The position numbers and the translations under genes were made by a program. A model generated the notes under the pieces. It was not told the origin of the DNA, searched no databases, and saw nothing but the letters and a program-made list of their open reading frames with translations. A DNA stretch of 15,155 nt from an uncultured Alphaproteobacteria bacterium (lineage in GTDB: Bacteria; Pseudomonadota; Alphaproteobacteria; RUG11792). Below, one piece after another: positions 1-7,619 of the stretch (within the stretch, counting starts at the first letter, position 1; each line of letters begins with the position of its first letter). The stretch lies in the NCBI GenBank assembly GCA_958448685.1, contig CAUDEV010000025.1, positions 1-15,155 of the forward strand, in the 5' to 3' direction.

Positions 1-105
1 AATAATGTTGATTTTTAATAAAAAGAGTAACTGCACGAAGCGTGAATTAGAAAGATGGCCTCACCGGAAAACTTTATTGACACCGCAGGGGCACCTATAG
101 CGCTT
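1..105 (-). ncRNA. ssrS: Candidate 6S-like RNA, 5' half, truncated by the window edge
   Basis: Read on the minus strand, the stretch just downstream of a good promoter begins near 105 and contains CCCTGCGGTGT, then GGTGAGGCCATCTTT, then a small hairpin (CACG-CTT-CGTG). This order resembles the 5' arm of 6S RNA in proteobacteria (a closing stem, then CUGAGCCGAU-like bases before the central bubble). 6S binds the RNA polymerase sigma-70 holoenzyme and damps transcription in slow growth. The stretch is richer in G and C than the surrounding DNA, as expected of a structured RNA. The 3' half lies outside the window, so the pairing that defines 6S cannot be tested here. A 33-codon minus-strand frame from 118 is also open, but it has no Shine-Dalgarno and looks accidental. 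The match is from memory of the family, not from a covariance search. Confidence 0.38.
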
Positions 106-111
106 TCGGTA

Positions 112-139
112 GACATATTGATAACAGTATATTTGTCAA
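112..139 (-). promoter_or_regulatory. Sigma-70 promoter for the candidate minus-strand RNA
   Basis: A consensus -35 TTGACA (139-134) is followed after 16 bases by TATGTC (117-112) on the minus strand. The start point would fall near 105, just before the GC-rich segment. No coding sequence with a Shine-Dalgarno follows within the window, which fits a non-coding transcript. Confidence 0.5.
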
Positions 140-158
140 TCCCACATTATGAACTTTC

Positions 159-187
159 TTGTGTAGTTTTGATATTTTCTATATACT
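159..187 (+). promoter_or_regulatory. Possible uvrC promoter
   Basis: TTGTGT (159-164), 17 bases, then TATACT (182-187). The -10 matches consensus at five of six bases and the -35 at only three. The start point would be near 194, so the uvrC leader would be very short. Confidence 0.35.
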
Positions 188-199
188 ATATTTGTTCTT

Positions 200-2044
200 T
201 TGATTTTGATAACTTCATTGGAAAAATTAAGTGAAATTATAAAGACAATAAAATCCGCCGCAAATGATGCCGGTATGAAACCAGGAGTTTATAAAATGAT
301 AAATTCTAAAGGGACAATAATATATGTTGGAAAAGCAAAGCACTTAAAAAACCGTTTGATTTCATATTCAAGATTTGATCAACTTCCCAACAGAACCAAA
401 ATGATGGTTTCAAATATCTATAAAATCGAATTTATCCTAGTTAACTCCGAACTTGAAGCTTTGCTTTTAGAAAGCAATTTAATAAAACAGTTTAAACCAT
501 TTTATAACGTACTCTTAAAAGATGACAAAACATTTCCTTATATCGTCTTAGATATGGATCATGATTTTCCAAGAATATTCAAATACAGAACTTTAAAACC
601 TAAAGGGAAAAACTTCTTTGGCCCCTACCCTTCTATAGCTTCATTAGATGAAACCATAAAAATAATTCAAAAAGCTTTTCTCTTAAGAAACTGTACGAAT
701 AATTATTTTTCTCAAAGACAACGTCCATGCTTGCAATATTTTATAAAGCGTTGTTCTGCCCCTTGTGTAAACAAAATTAATAAAGAATCATATGCAAAAA
801 ATGTAATTTTGGCAAAAGATTTGCTGTTTGGAAAAGACGAAACCGCTAGAGATCAATTGATAAAGCAAATGAATGAAGCTGCTGATAACTTAGATTTTGA
901 AAAAGCTGCTTCTTTGAGAGATAGAATAAAAGCTGTTTCAGAAATACAATCGAAACAATATATTCAAATTGATGATTTAAATTCAAAAGATTTTCTTGCT
1001 ATTACTAAAGATTCTGATAATGTTGTGATTGCAATAACGTTTTTTCGATCAGGAAGAAATGTCGGAACAGAAACTTTCACATTAAATAACAGTACTGAAA
1101 CAGATGATGCCGATATTATTGAATCTTTCATATTGCAATTCTATAAAGACACAATCCCACCATCTGTAATTATTACTAACTTGGAATTGAAAAATGAAAC
1201 CGCACTTTGTGAATTTCTAAAATTAAAAACTGAAAGCAATGTGAAATTTAGTATCGCAAAACGAGGAGTTTATAAGCGTATATTAGATTCCTGCTCTGCT
1301 AATGCGAAAATGAGATTAAAGAGAGAAAATCATAATCAATATACTTCTCAAATTGATGAATTGAAAAAAATACTTAATGTCTCTAAAATAAATAGGATAG
1401 AAACTTATGATAACAGTCATCTTCAAGGAACAAATGCATGTGGAATAATGGTTGTTTTTGAGAATGGTTCATTGCAAAAGAATAAATCTAGAAAATTTAA
1501 TATAGATTCAAAAACAGCTAATGGAGGTGATGATTTTGAAATGATGAAGTTTTCATTGGAAAAAAGATTTAATTCAAAACATATTCCTGAAATTCCAGAT
1601 TTATTAATAATAGATGGCGGAAAATTGCAAGTTAACGCAGCCATGGAAATCAGAGATAAATTTAATTTACAGGATAAAGTAACCATCCTTGGAATTGCTA
1701 AACAAAATGACAGAAAAATTGGAGATGAAAAACTGGTTTTTGAAGACGGAAGTGAAAAAACTCTAGGCCACGAAAGTTCTTTGTTATCTTTTCTAATTAT
1801 GCTTAGAAATGAAGCTCACAGAACAGCCATCACATTCCATCGGAAAAAACGCCAAAAAACTTTAACCCAATCAGCATTAGATGATGTTCCTTTCATTGGA
1901 AAGGCAAGGAAAAAATTACTTCTTGAATATTTCGGATCATTAGATTTTATAAAAAATGCTTCTATTGAAGCCTTAAAAATGGTAAAAGGTATCGATAGGA
2001 AGACAGCTGAGTCAATTTATAATTATTTCAGGGAGAAAAAATGA
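200..2044 (+). CDS. uvrC: Excinuclease ABC subunit C (UvrC)
   Basis: UvrC makes the two incisions flanking a lesion in nucleotide excision repair, acting with UvrA and UvrB. The 614-residue protein has the full family order. A GIY-YIG nuclease domain spans about 28-105 (GVY at 29-31, YVG at 42-44, probable metal-binding Glu in LLLESN at 91). Four cysteines follow at 165, 177, 185 and 189, with the x11-x7-x3 spacing of the UvrC 4Fe-4S site. The UvrB-binding UVR motif is at about 217-247. The RNase H-like domain follows (YDNSH, IDGG, and the His of NEAHR), then a helix-hairpin-helix pair at the C-terminus. Length is typical. The start is uncertain: TTG at 200, 206 or 218 all give the expected 20 or so residues before the nuclease domain, none has a Shine-Dalgarno, and the first ATG (275) would cut close to that domain. 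The stop overlaps pgsA. Confidence 0.95.
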   Translation: MILITSLEKLSEIIKTIKSAANDAGMKPGVYKMINSKGTIIYVGKAKHLKNRLISYSRFDQLPNRTKMMVSNIYKIEFILVNSELEALLLESNLIKQFKPFYNVLLKDDKTFPYIVLDMDHDFPRIFKYRTLKPKGKNFFGPYPSIASLDETIKIIQKAFLLRNCTNNYFSQRQRPCLQYFIKRCSAPCVNKINKESYAKNVILAKDLLFGKDETARDQLIKQMNEAADNLDFEKAASLRDRIKAVSEIQSKQYIQIDDLNSKDFLAITKDSDNVVIAITFFRSGRNVGTETFTLNNSTETDDADIIESFILQFYKDTIPPSVIITNLELKNETALCEFLKLKTESNVKFSIAKRGVYKRILDSCSANAKMRLKRENHNQYTSQIDELKKILNVSKINRIETYDNSHLQGTNACGIMVVFENGSLQKNKSRKFNIDSKTANGGDDFEMMKFSLEKRFNSKHIPEIPDLLIIDGGKLQVNAAMEIRDKFNLQDKVTILGIAKQNDRKIGDEKLVFEDGSEKTLGHESSLLSFLIMLRNEAHRTAITFHRKKRQKTLTQSALDDVPFIGKARKKLLLEYFGSLDFIKNASIEALKMVKGIDRKTAESIYNYFREKK

Positions 2045-2598
2045 ATAAACTTTTCAATATTCCAAATATTTTGACGCTTTCAAGAATCTTTTTATTACCG
2101 TTCTTCGTAGGATGTTTTTTCATAAACTCGAAGTTTGGTATGATTCTTGCTTTAATAATATTTATATTTTGTTGTATCACGGATTATTTTGATGGATATT
2201 ATGCAAGAACATACAAACAAACAACAAAAATTGGACAAATGCTGGATCCTTTAGCTGACAAAATACTGGTTTCAATAACAATTCTTTTTATCGTCGGGCT
2301 AGAAATGGTTTCTGTTTACACAATAATTCCTGCAGCAATAATACTTTGTCGCGAAATAATTATCTCAGGAGTCAGAGATGCAACAGAATTTTCTGGAAAG
2401 AATTTCAAAACTTCTTATTTATCAAAATGCAAAACAGCAACTCAAATGATTTCTCTCTCCTTAATAATGTTATCAAATATTTTAAATTCTAATTTCTTAT
2501 TAAAATGTGGAGAGGCGATGTTTTGGATTTCCGCAATCATCGCCATTATATCAGGAATTATTTATTGTAAGCTTCATTTATTTAAAAAATCATCCTGA
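2041..2598 (+). CDS. pgsA: CDP-diacylglycerol--glycerol-3-phosphate 3-phosphatidyltransferase
   Basis: This inner-membrane enzyme makes phosphatidylglycerophosphate from CDP-diacylglycerol and sn-glycerol-3-phosphate, the committed step to phosphatidylglycerol and cardiolipin. The CDP-alcohol phosphotransferase signature is complete: Asp48, Asp51, Gly52, Ala55-Arg56, Gly65, Asp69 and Asp73, with the exact D-x2-DG-x2-AR-x8-G-x3-D-x3-D spacing. Hydrophobic segments surround it, at about 10-47, 77-107 and 150-178. The 185-residue length is normal for PgsA. Its ATG overlaps the uvrC stop as ATGA, so translation is probably coupled; uvrC-pgsA is a recurrent bacterial neighbourhood. The 3' end overlaps the convergent minus-strand gene by 9 bases, leaving no room for a terminator between them. 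Confidence 0.95.
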   Translation: MNKLFNIPNILTLSRIFLLPFFVGCFFINSKFGMILALIIFIFCCITDYFDGYYARTYKQTTKIGQMLDPLADKILVSITILFIVGLEMVSVYTIIPAAIILCREIIISGVRDATEFSGKNFKTSYLSKCKTATQMISLSLIMLSNILNSNFLLKCGEAMFWISAIIAIISGIIYCKLHLFKKSS

Positions 2599-4980
2599 TA
2601 TATTTGCTGCCCTTTCAGCAAAAGAATCTAGAGGATTTACCTTAACACTCGATTGAGTGACCATAGTTTTCGGAAATCTTGAAGATGGCTTGGCAATTCT
2701 CATAAATTTCTTCTTTGTTACATCATAATAATTATTATCATCAACATCCATCACAGTCATATCAAATATATCAGGTTCTAAATTCATTATATTTGTATCT
2801 CTAGAATTACTCTGCATTGACTGAGGCAGAACTGTTTGTTGCGTATTCATAGAGTTTTGATTATTTTGAACTCTTTGCGTGATATTTACTGAAGGTTGAT
2901 TCTGAATTCCTAAATTTTGAGCAACTAAAACATTTCTTCCATTTGTAGGAATACCTGCAGAGCTTGTTGTATTTTGAGTATTCAATCTCTGTATTTTTTC
3001 TGGTTTTAGCATTTGATTTTGACTATTGTTCTGCTGCCTTTCAGTTGATTGATTATTCAAAATTTGTTGGTTCTGGCTGTTATTTTCTTGAACAATTTGC
3101 GTTCCGGAATTTGCGGAATTCTGGATATTAGTATCTTGATTTACTTGCTGATTTGGCAAAGCCCTATTTGTTCCAGTTTGAGAACTGCCAGCCTGATTTT
3201 CAGATTGATTTATTGAAGATCCATTATCAGAAATTGCTTGTGAATCTGGGCTCATTCCCTGATTCAACATCCTTTGATTTTCAGAAGTAGTACTTTGAGT
3301 GGTTTGAGTATTAACTTCCCTGTTATTCATTTGAGGGTTTTGTTGAGATTGGTTTGCTAAAGTTACTTGCGTTTGATTTACACTTTCATTAGGTTTTTTT
3401 ATTGAAGAATCAGGGCTCATAACTTGAGAATTAGAAACTTGAGCCATATTTCTTGCATTGTCTCTCCTTTGAACTGAATCAGGTAAATTTAATTGATTTA
3501 CTTGACTTTCTGTTCGTACACCTTGAGATTGAAGAGTATCATTCGTCTGATTTAGAGAACCTTCAATCTGAGTCTGTTGTACTCCTCTTTCATTTTGTGA
3601 TTGATTTTCTATAATTTGATCAGAAACAGATGTGGAATTTGGCTGGGCAGATCTTTGTTGTTCTATAGGTCCACTTAATATTTCTTTATTCAAGCCCTCA
3701 TTTCCGGAATTTTGATTTATTGAAACATTTTGTCCAGCAGGATTCATACTTGAAACAACTTGCCCATTTTCCGAAATGGCAGAAATTGCTTGTGAGGCAA
3801 AATTACCAACTCCATTTATAACTCCATTCATAAAATTCGATTGTTGTGCTGTTTCTGGCAATACTGACTGATTTTGGGATGTTTGTCTCAGTAATTCAGA
3901 TTTTACAACCTTTTTTGGGGATCCTCCTGAAATTATCTTAACATTATCAGCAACATCCTTTAACTTCGCACCTTTTTGTCCCCAATCATAAATTAAGTTT
4001 ATATAATCTATCATTGTGTTCAGATAATCCGCACTCATTTTTCTTTCTTTAGATATTCCAAGATTTTCGAGAATAGAATTAGGATCTATTTTATCTCCGT
4101 TTCTTCCAAGATTTAATAAATGCAAAATAGTAGAACTGTCAAAAGGATCTATACCATAAAATATTGTTTCAGGAAATTTTCTTTGTTTTTCTTCACGATC
4201 TGCGACTTTAGATTTTAGAGAATCCAATTTTTCTTGTATTTCTTGATCGCTCTTTCCTGAAATAATTTCCTGTTTTATTTCTTCCAATTCCAATTTTTCT
4301 TCAGGGGTCATACCTTTTGCTAGCTCTTCCGTTGGTTCTCCTTTTGCCAATGAATCTTTCAATGAGTTTGTATTAAGCTTTTGGGAAAGTAATCCCAAAC
4401 CTCCTTGCAAAGCTGTTCCTAACAAATTACCAGCAACATTCGCAACAGATGAAGTTGTATTAGATCTTTCAATCTTATCCAATCTGGCTTCATTTCTTCC
4501 CAAATCTAGAGTCTGCTGTTCATTAACAGTTTTTTGAGCTTCCATATCCTGAGTCAAAGTTGCGATTGAAGCGGTTGCTTGCGCTAATGAAGATTTTATT
4601 TCTGTCAAATCTTCAGCTGTTGGCATTGAAGTTTTAACTTCATTCAAACTTGATTCAAGCTCTGTCAATTTGCTTTTTATTTGAGCATCTTCTTCACTAT
4701 CAGCAGGAGAAGCAGTTTGCGTTGCTTCCAATTTCTGACTTATTGTTCCCAATTTTTGAGAAGTCTCTGTAATTTGAGTTTTTATATCCGTGAGAGATTT
4801 GTCAAAAGTTTGATTCTGCTCTTCAATAGCTTCATCTTTTGCTTTCAATGCCGTCATTTGACTTTTCAATGATTCTATCGATTCTCTTAGTTCGGTTATT
4901 GCTGCATCTTCCCCTGCATATGCTGCAAAACCAACATTACAAAGGCATCCGCATGCTAAAATATATTTCGAAAACTTCAT
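2590..4980 (-). CDS. Secreted coiled-coil protein with a Gln/Asn-rich tail, unknown function
   Basis: I do not recognise this 796-residue protein. It starts with a Sec signal peptide (Lys2 and Lys5, hydrophobic core, probable cleavage after AAYA at residue 22). A long heptad-like region at about 24-175 follows, then a Gly/Leu-rich stretch (180-200) that could insert in or pack against a membrane. A charged helical part and a possibly folded segment with Trp and Tyr residues follow (about 265-355). From about 366 to 730 the sequence is dominated by Gln, Asn, Ser and Thr. The last 64 residues are less biased, with an acidic patch containing DVDDNNYYD and then a basic stretch. There is no cysteine after the signal peptide. 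Translation has a very strong Shine-Dalgarno, GGGGAGGGA, 5 bases before the ATG, suggesting abundant expression. The Gln/Asn bias cannot come from AT-rich DNA alone, since Lys and Ile do not rise with it. An envelope, adhesin-like or host-exposed role is inference. Confidence 0.85.
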   Translation of the reverse strand: MKFSKYILACGCLCNVGFAAYAGEDAAITELRESIESLKSQMTALKAKDEAIEEQNQTFDKSLTDIKTQITETSQKLGTISQKLEATQTASPADSEEDAQIKSKLTELESSLNEVKTSMPTAEDLTEIKSSLAQATASIATLTQDMEAQKTVNEQQTLDLGRNEARLDKIERSNTTSSVANVAGNLLGTALQGGLGLLSQKLNTNSLKDSLAKGEPTEELAKGMTPEEKLELEEIKQEIISGKSDQEIQEKLDSLKSKVADREEKQRKFPETIFYGIDPFDSSTILHLLNLGRNGDKIDPNSILENLGISKERKMSADYLNTMIDYINLIYDWGQKGAKLKDVADNVKIISGGSPKKVVKSELLRQTSQNQSVLPETAQQSNFMNGVINGVGNFASQAISAISENGQVVSSMNPAGQNVSINQNSGNEGLNKEILSGPIEQQRSAQPNSTSVSDQIIENQSQNERGVQQTQIEGSLNQTNDTLQSQGVRTESQVNQLNLPDSVQRRDNARNMAQVSNSQVMSPDSSIKKPNESVNQTQVTLANQSQQNPQMNNREVNTQTTQSTTSENQRMLNQGMSPDSQAISDNGSSINQSENQAGSSQTGTNRALPNQQVNQDTNIQNSANSGTQIVQENNSQNQQILNNQSTERQQNNSQNQMLKPEKIQRLNTQNTTSSAGIPTNGRNVLVAQNLGIQNQPSVNITQRVQNNQNSMNTQQTVLPQSMQSNSRDTNIMNLEPDIFDMTVMDVDDNNYYDVTKKKFMRIAKPSSRFPKTMVTQSSVKVNPLDSFAERAANISG

Positions 4981-5165
4981 GATTGTCCCTCCCCGGATAA
5001 TCAGTACATAAATTCCCCTTATATTTTTATCCTAACATGTAAATTTTTCAAAAACAATAAAAATTTTATATTAAAAGTTCAATAAATGCATTTTTCTACA
5101 AAAAGTTACGGATAAATTTTTTAACTTTGATATAATGGATGTGTTGTCTATTAGTCTTTTGTTAT
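4981..5165. promoter_or_regulatory. Divergent intergenic region
   Basis: This AT-rich spacer separates the minus-strand secreted protein gene from the plus-strand transporter gene. On the minus strand it holds the GGGGAGGGA ribosome site next to 4980. A weak promoter reading (TTGAAA, 16 bases, TAAAAA) is possible there, but I would not rely on it. On the plus strand it holds the extended -10 listed separately. Confidence 0.5.
5128..5136 (+). promoter_or_regulatory. Extended -10 promoter of the transporter operon
   Basis: TGA followed directly by TATAAT forms a perfect extended -10 (TGn-TATAAT). No good -35 lies at the usual distance, which is tolerated by extended -10 promoters. Transcription would begin near 5143. 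An ATG at 5139 would therefore lie upstream of the start point, so the coding start is better placed at 5166. Confidence 0.55.
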
Positions 5166-6503
5166 ATGCAAATTGAGTCGATAAAAATAAATTTCTGGAA
5201 TGTATTCAAAGTAGCATTACCTTTGATGATTTCTGCTTTATCTTCTCATTTTATGCTCATTTTAGATCAACTTGTCTTGGCTAGATATTCATTTGATGCC
5301 ATGACTGGAGCTTCTTCTGCATCAGTTTGGTGTGGCACTATTCAATATGCTTCAATGTCTATTACAATGATAGCCGGTGCTTTTGTTGGAAACTACAACG
5401 GTGCAAAAAAATTTAAATCAGCAGCAATTCCTGTTTGGCAAATGATTTGGTTTTCTCTTGCTTTGTTTTCAATTTCTATTCCAATAGCTTTATTTACTGC
5501 AAATCTTTGCATTCCAGAATCATTACAATCGGAAGGAGTTCCTTATTTCAAAATACTAATGTCTATGACTCCCATTTGTGGGGTATATTATTCTTTATCT
5601 CCATTTTTTATTGCAATAGGAAAAGGTTATCTAATTACGATTTCGACAATAATAGCAAATGTTATCAATCTCGTTGTTGATATAGTATTAGTTTTTGGAT
5701 TATTTGGATTTGATCATTTCAAAGGTGCAGAAGGGGCAGCAATAGGAACAGTTTTTGCGAACTTAACAAATATCAGTATATTATTTTTCTTCTTTTTTCA
5801 AAAAGACATCAGAGAAAAATATGACACTTTAAATCTCAAATTAAGAATAAAGAAATTAATAGAATATTTACGCATGGGTGTTATTGGGGGAATAGGCCAT
5901 ATATTTGAGATGTTTGCTTGGAGTGTTGTTTATTATCTTTTGGCAAGCCTTGGAAAAGATATAGCCCTCATACAATCAATTGCTGTTTCTGTTAATCTTT
6001 TCATAGCTTTTATAGTTTCCGGATTAGAAAAAGGGGTTATGGCAATAACTTCAAATTTGCTGGGAGCAGGATTACAATCCCAAATTCCAGTTTTGCTTAA
6101 AAAAGGGATCTCAATTCACTTTTTGTTTGCATCCCTGTTTGCCATGATTGTTTTCTTTTTTCCTGAACTAATTCTAAACAATTTTATAAAATTCCAAGTA
6201 AGTGAAGAAATAACAGCACGAATTATATTAGTTCTCAAATTAGTGTTGCTATACTTCTTTGTTGATGGAATGACTTGGTGCATTGCAGGAGTAATAGAAG
6301 CTGGAGGCGACATAAATTACACAATGATGACAATAGCTTCTTGCTTATGGACTATTGTAACTATTCCTTCATATATTTTATATAAATTTGGCCTGTTACA
6401 GATAGAAATAACATGGTTACTACTTCTCACATCTGTTGTTTCTATGGTTTTTCTATTGTATCATAGATATAAGTCAAACAAATGGATTCACATAAAAGTC
6501 TGA
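5166..6503 (+). CDS. MATE-family multidrug/toxin efflux transporter
   Basis: This is a polytopic inner-membrane protein of 445 residues with about twelve hydrophobic segments arranged as two similar halves. Each half opens with an amphipathic helix and an ALPLMIS-type or GVIGGIG-type first membrane segment, as in NorM-like MATE proteins. These export organic cations or other small molecules using a Na+ or H+ gradient. The early segment with LDQLVLARYS and the loop with GAKKFK correspond to the family's conserved first-half region. The substrate cannot be told from sequence. I chose ATG 5166 over ATG 5139 because the latter sits inside the promoter and adds a Cys-rich N-terminus that does not fit the family. 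No Shine-Dalgarno precedes 5166. The next gene starts 3 bases after the stop, so the two are probably co-transcribed. Confidence 0.88.
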   Translation: MQIESIKINFWNVFKVALPLMISALSSHFMLILDQLVLARYSFDAMTGASSASVWCGTIQYASMSITMIAGAFVGNYNGAKKFKSAAIPVWQMIWFSLALFSISIPIALFTANLCIPESLQSEGVPYFKILMSMTPICGVYYSLSPFFIAIGKGYLITISTIIANVINLVVDIVLVFGLFGFDHFKGAEGAAIGTVFANLTNISILFFFFFQKDIREKYDTLNLKLRIKKLIEYLRMGVIGGIGHIFEMFAWSVVYYLLASLGKDIALIQSIAVSVNLFIAFIVSGLEKGVMAITSNLLGAGLQSQIPVLLKKGISIHFLFASLFAMIVFFFPELILNNFIKFQVSEEITARIILVLKLVLLYFFVDGMTWCIAGVIEAGGDINYTMMTIASCLWTIVTIPSYILYKFGLLQIEITWLLLLTSVVSMVFLLYHRYKSNKWIHIKV

Positions 6504-6506
6504 TTT

Positions 6507-6923
6507 ATGACACCAAATAAAAACGAATTTTCCAGAATAATAAAAATAGAAGATAATCTATTGGAGAAAAAACTTCAAATAAAAGCAGATGAATCCGAAT
6601 TAAAGGCATTAGCGAAAAGATTTGAAGTATATAAAATAAAATTCCTTCACGCTGATTATATCATCACACACAAAACAGATATTTTGGGAGCTTATATATT
6701 GTCCTTATCAGTTCAATCAAATGTAACAAAATTTATGATTGGAGAAAAAGAAGAAAACATCTCAATAGATGATAAATTTGACATAATTCTCCTGGATGAA
6801 TCTATGGCAAGAAACAACTACGATCAATTAAAAGATTATGACATAGAGATTTTTGATCAAAACATGCAGGTTGATGTGGGAGAAATTGCAGCGCAATATC
6901 TTTCTCTTTGTATATTTATGTGA
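6507..6923 (+). CDS. DUF177 (YceD-like) protein
   Basis: This small soluble protein (138 residues) resembles the alphaproteobacterial DUF177/YceD family. It opens with an FSR-type strand, has the ADESELKALAKRF helix (about 28-39) where the family has AxxxExxxLAKRF, and the core strand with LSLSVQSNVTKF (about 66-77) where the family commonly reads VQSCVVTL. Near the end, DVGEIAAQYLSL matches the family's GEIVAQxLAL. The family is linked to 23S rRNA accumulation and usually sits before rpmF (L32), which is not next to it here. The usual Cys in the core strand is Asn, and the protein ends right after the GEI helix, lacking the normal PYPRKPG-like tail. The start has no Shine-Dalgarno and follows the transporter stop by 3 bases, so translation is probably coupled. 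Confidence 0.65.
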   Translation: MTPNKNEFSRIIKIEDNLLEKKLQIKADESELKALAKRFEVYKIKFLHADYIITHKTDILGAYILSLSVQSNVTKFMIGEKEENISIDDKFDIILLDESMARNNYDQLKDYDIEIFDQNMQVDVGEIAAQYLSLCIFM

Positions 6924-6929
6924 TATATT

Positions 6930-7619
6930 ATGAAATTTATAAAAGCGCAAACAAATGGAAATGATTTTATTATATTTAATGAAAATCCTGAAAAATTTGA
7001 TAAATCAACATTAATAAAAATAGCAGACAGACGATTTGGAATTGGATGCGATCAATTGATATTTATCACTCAAAAAAATAGCCAATGTATCATAACTTTC
7101 TTTAATAATGATGGATCTTATGCAAATATGTGTGGAAATGGAGCTTGTGCTATCACAAAATATATATATGAAGTTATGAAGGCAAAATCTGAAAATATAA
7201 AGTTATATATTGATAATAGAATACATGAAACATCAATTAATCAAGGGTTAGTTTCCATAATGTTCGATTTACCGAAACTTCAAAATGACATAATCTCAAC
7301 TGGGAATAAACATATCGTGAAAAATATTCGAGAGATAAATAATATAGTAAATATCTCAAAAGAATTTCCAGAATGTAATATACATTTCATAAAAATTCTA
7401 TCGAATAATAAAATCCGTGTTAAAACTTTTGAAAGAGGTTCTGGATGGACGAAAGCTTGCGGAAGTGGCGCTGTTGCTGTTGGTTTTTATTCTGGATTAA
7501 AAGGCAAAATAGAAATATGTCATGATGGAGGAAGCTCTTTTGTTGAAGTATTGGAAAATCAAGTAAAATTCACAGCAAAACCAGAAATAGTATTTGAGGG
7601 GACAATATATGGGTATTGA
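6930..7619 (+). CDS. dapF: Diaminopimelate epimerase
   Basis: DapF interconverts LL- and meso-diaminopimelate, the last step before peptidoglycan cross-link precursors and lysine. Both catalytic cysteines are present in their motifs: Cys68 in MCGNG and Cys177 in ACGSG. The substrate-binding region after position 60 (NNDGS), the GNKH motif at 125-128 and ERG at 168-170 are also in place. At 229 residues it is shorter than the common 270-280. The missing residues appear to come from loops between the two catalytic halves and from the termini, as often happens in reduced genomes, so it is probably active. It begins 6 bases after the DUF177 stop and overlaps the following gene by 11 bases. Its presence implies that the organism makes or at least remodels DAP-type peptidoglycan. 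Confidence 0.93.
   Translation: MKFIKAQTNGNDFIIFNENPEKFDKSTLIKIADRRFGIGCDQLIFITQKNSQCIITFFNNDGSYANMCGNGACAITKYIYEVMKAKSENIKLYIDNRIHETSINQGLVSIMFDLPKLQNDIISTGNKHIVKNIREINNIVNISKEFPECNIHFIKILSNNKIRVKTFERGSGWTKACGSGAVAVGFYSGLKGKIEICHDGGSSFVEVLENQVKFTAKPEIVFEGTIYGY

Noticed and set aside
2830..3880. Tandem repeat array in the Gln/Asn-rich region
   Set aside because: The region is compositionally repetitive (MSPDS occurs twice, many QN-type runs), but I could not find a regular repeat unit or period.
4948..4980. Lipoprotein signal (ILAC) in the Gln/Asn-rich protein
   Set aside because: The cysteine is at residue 10, too early for a normal lipoprotein signal, and a standard AAYA cleavage site follows at residue 22.
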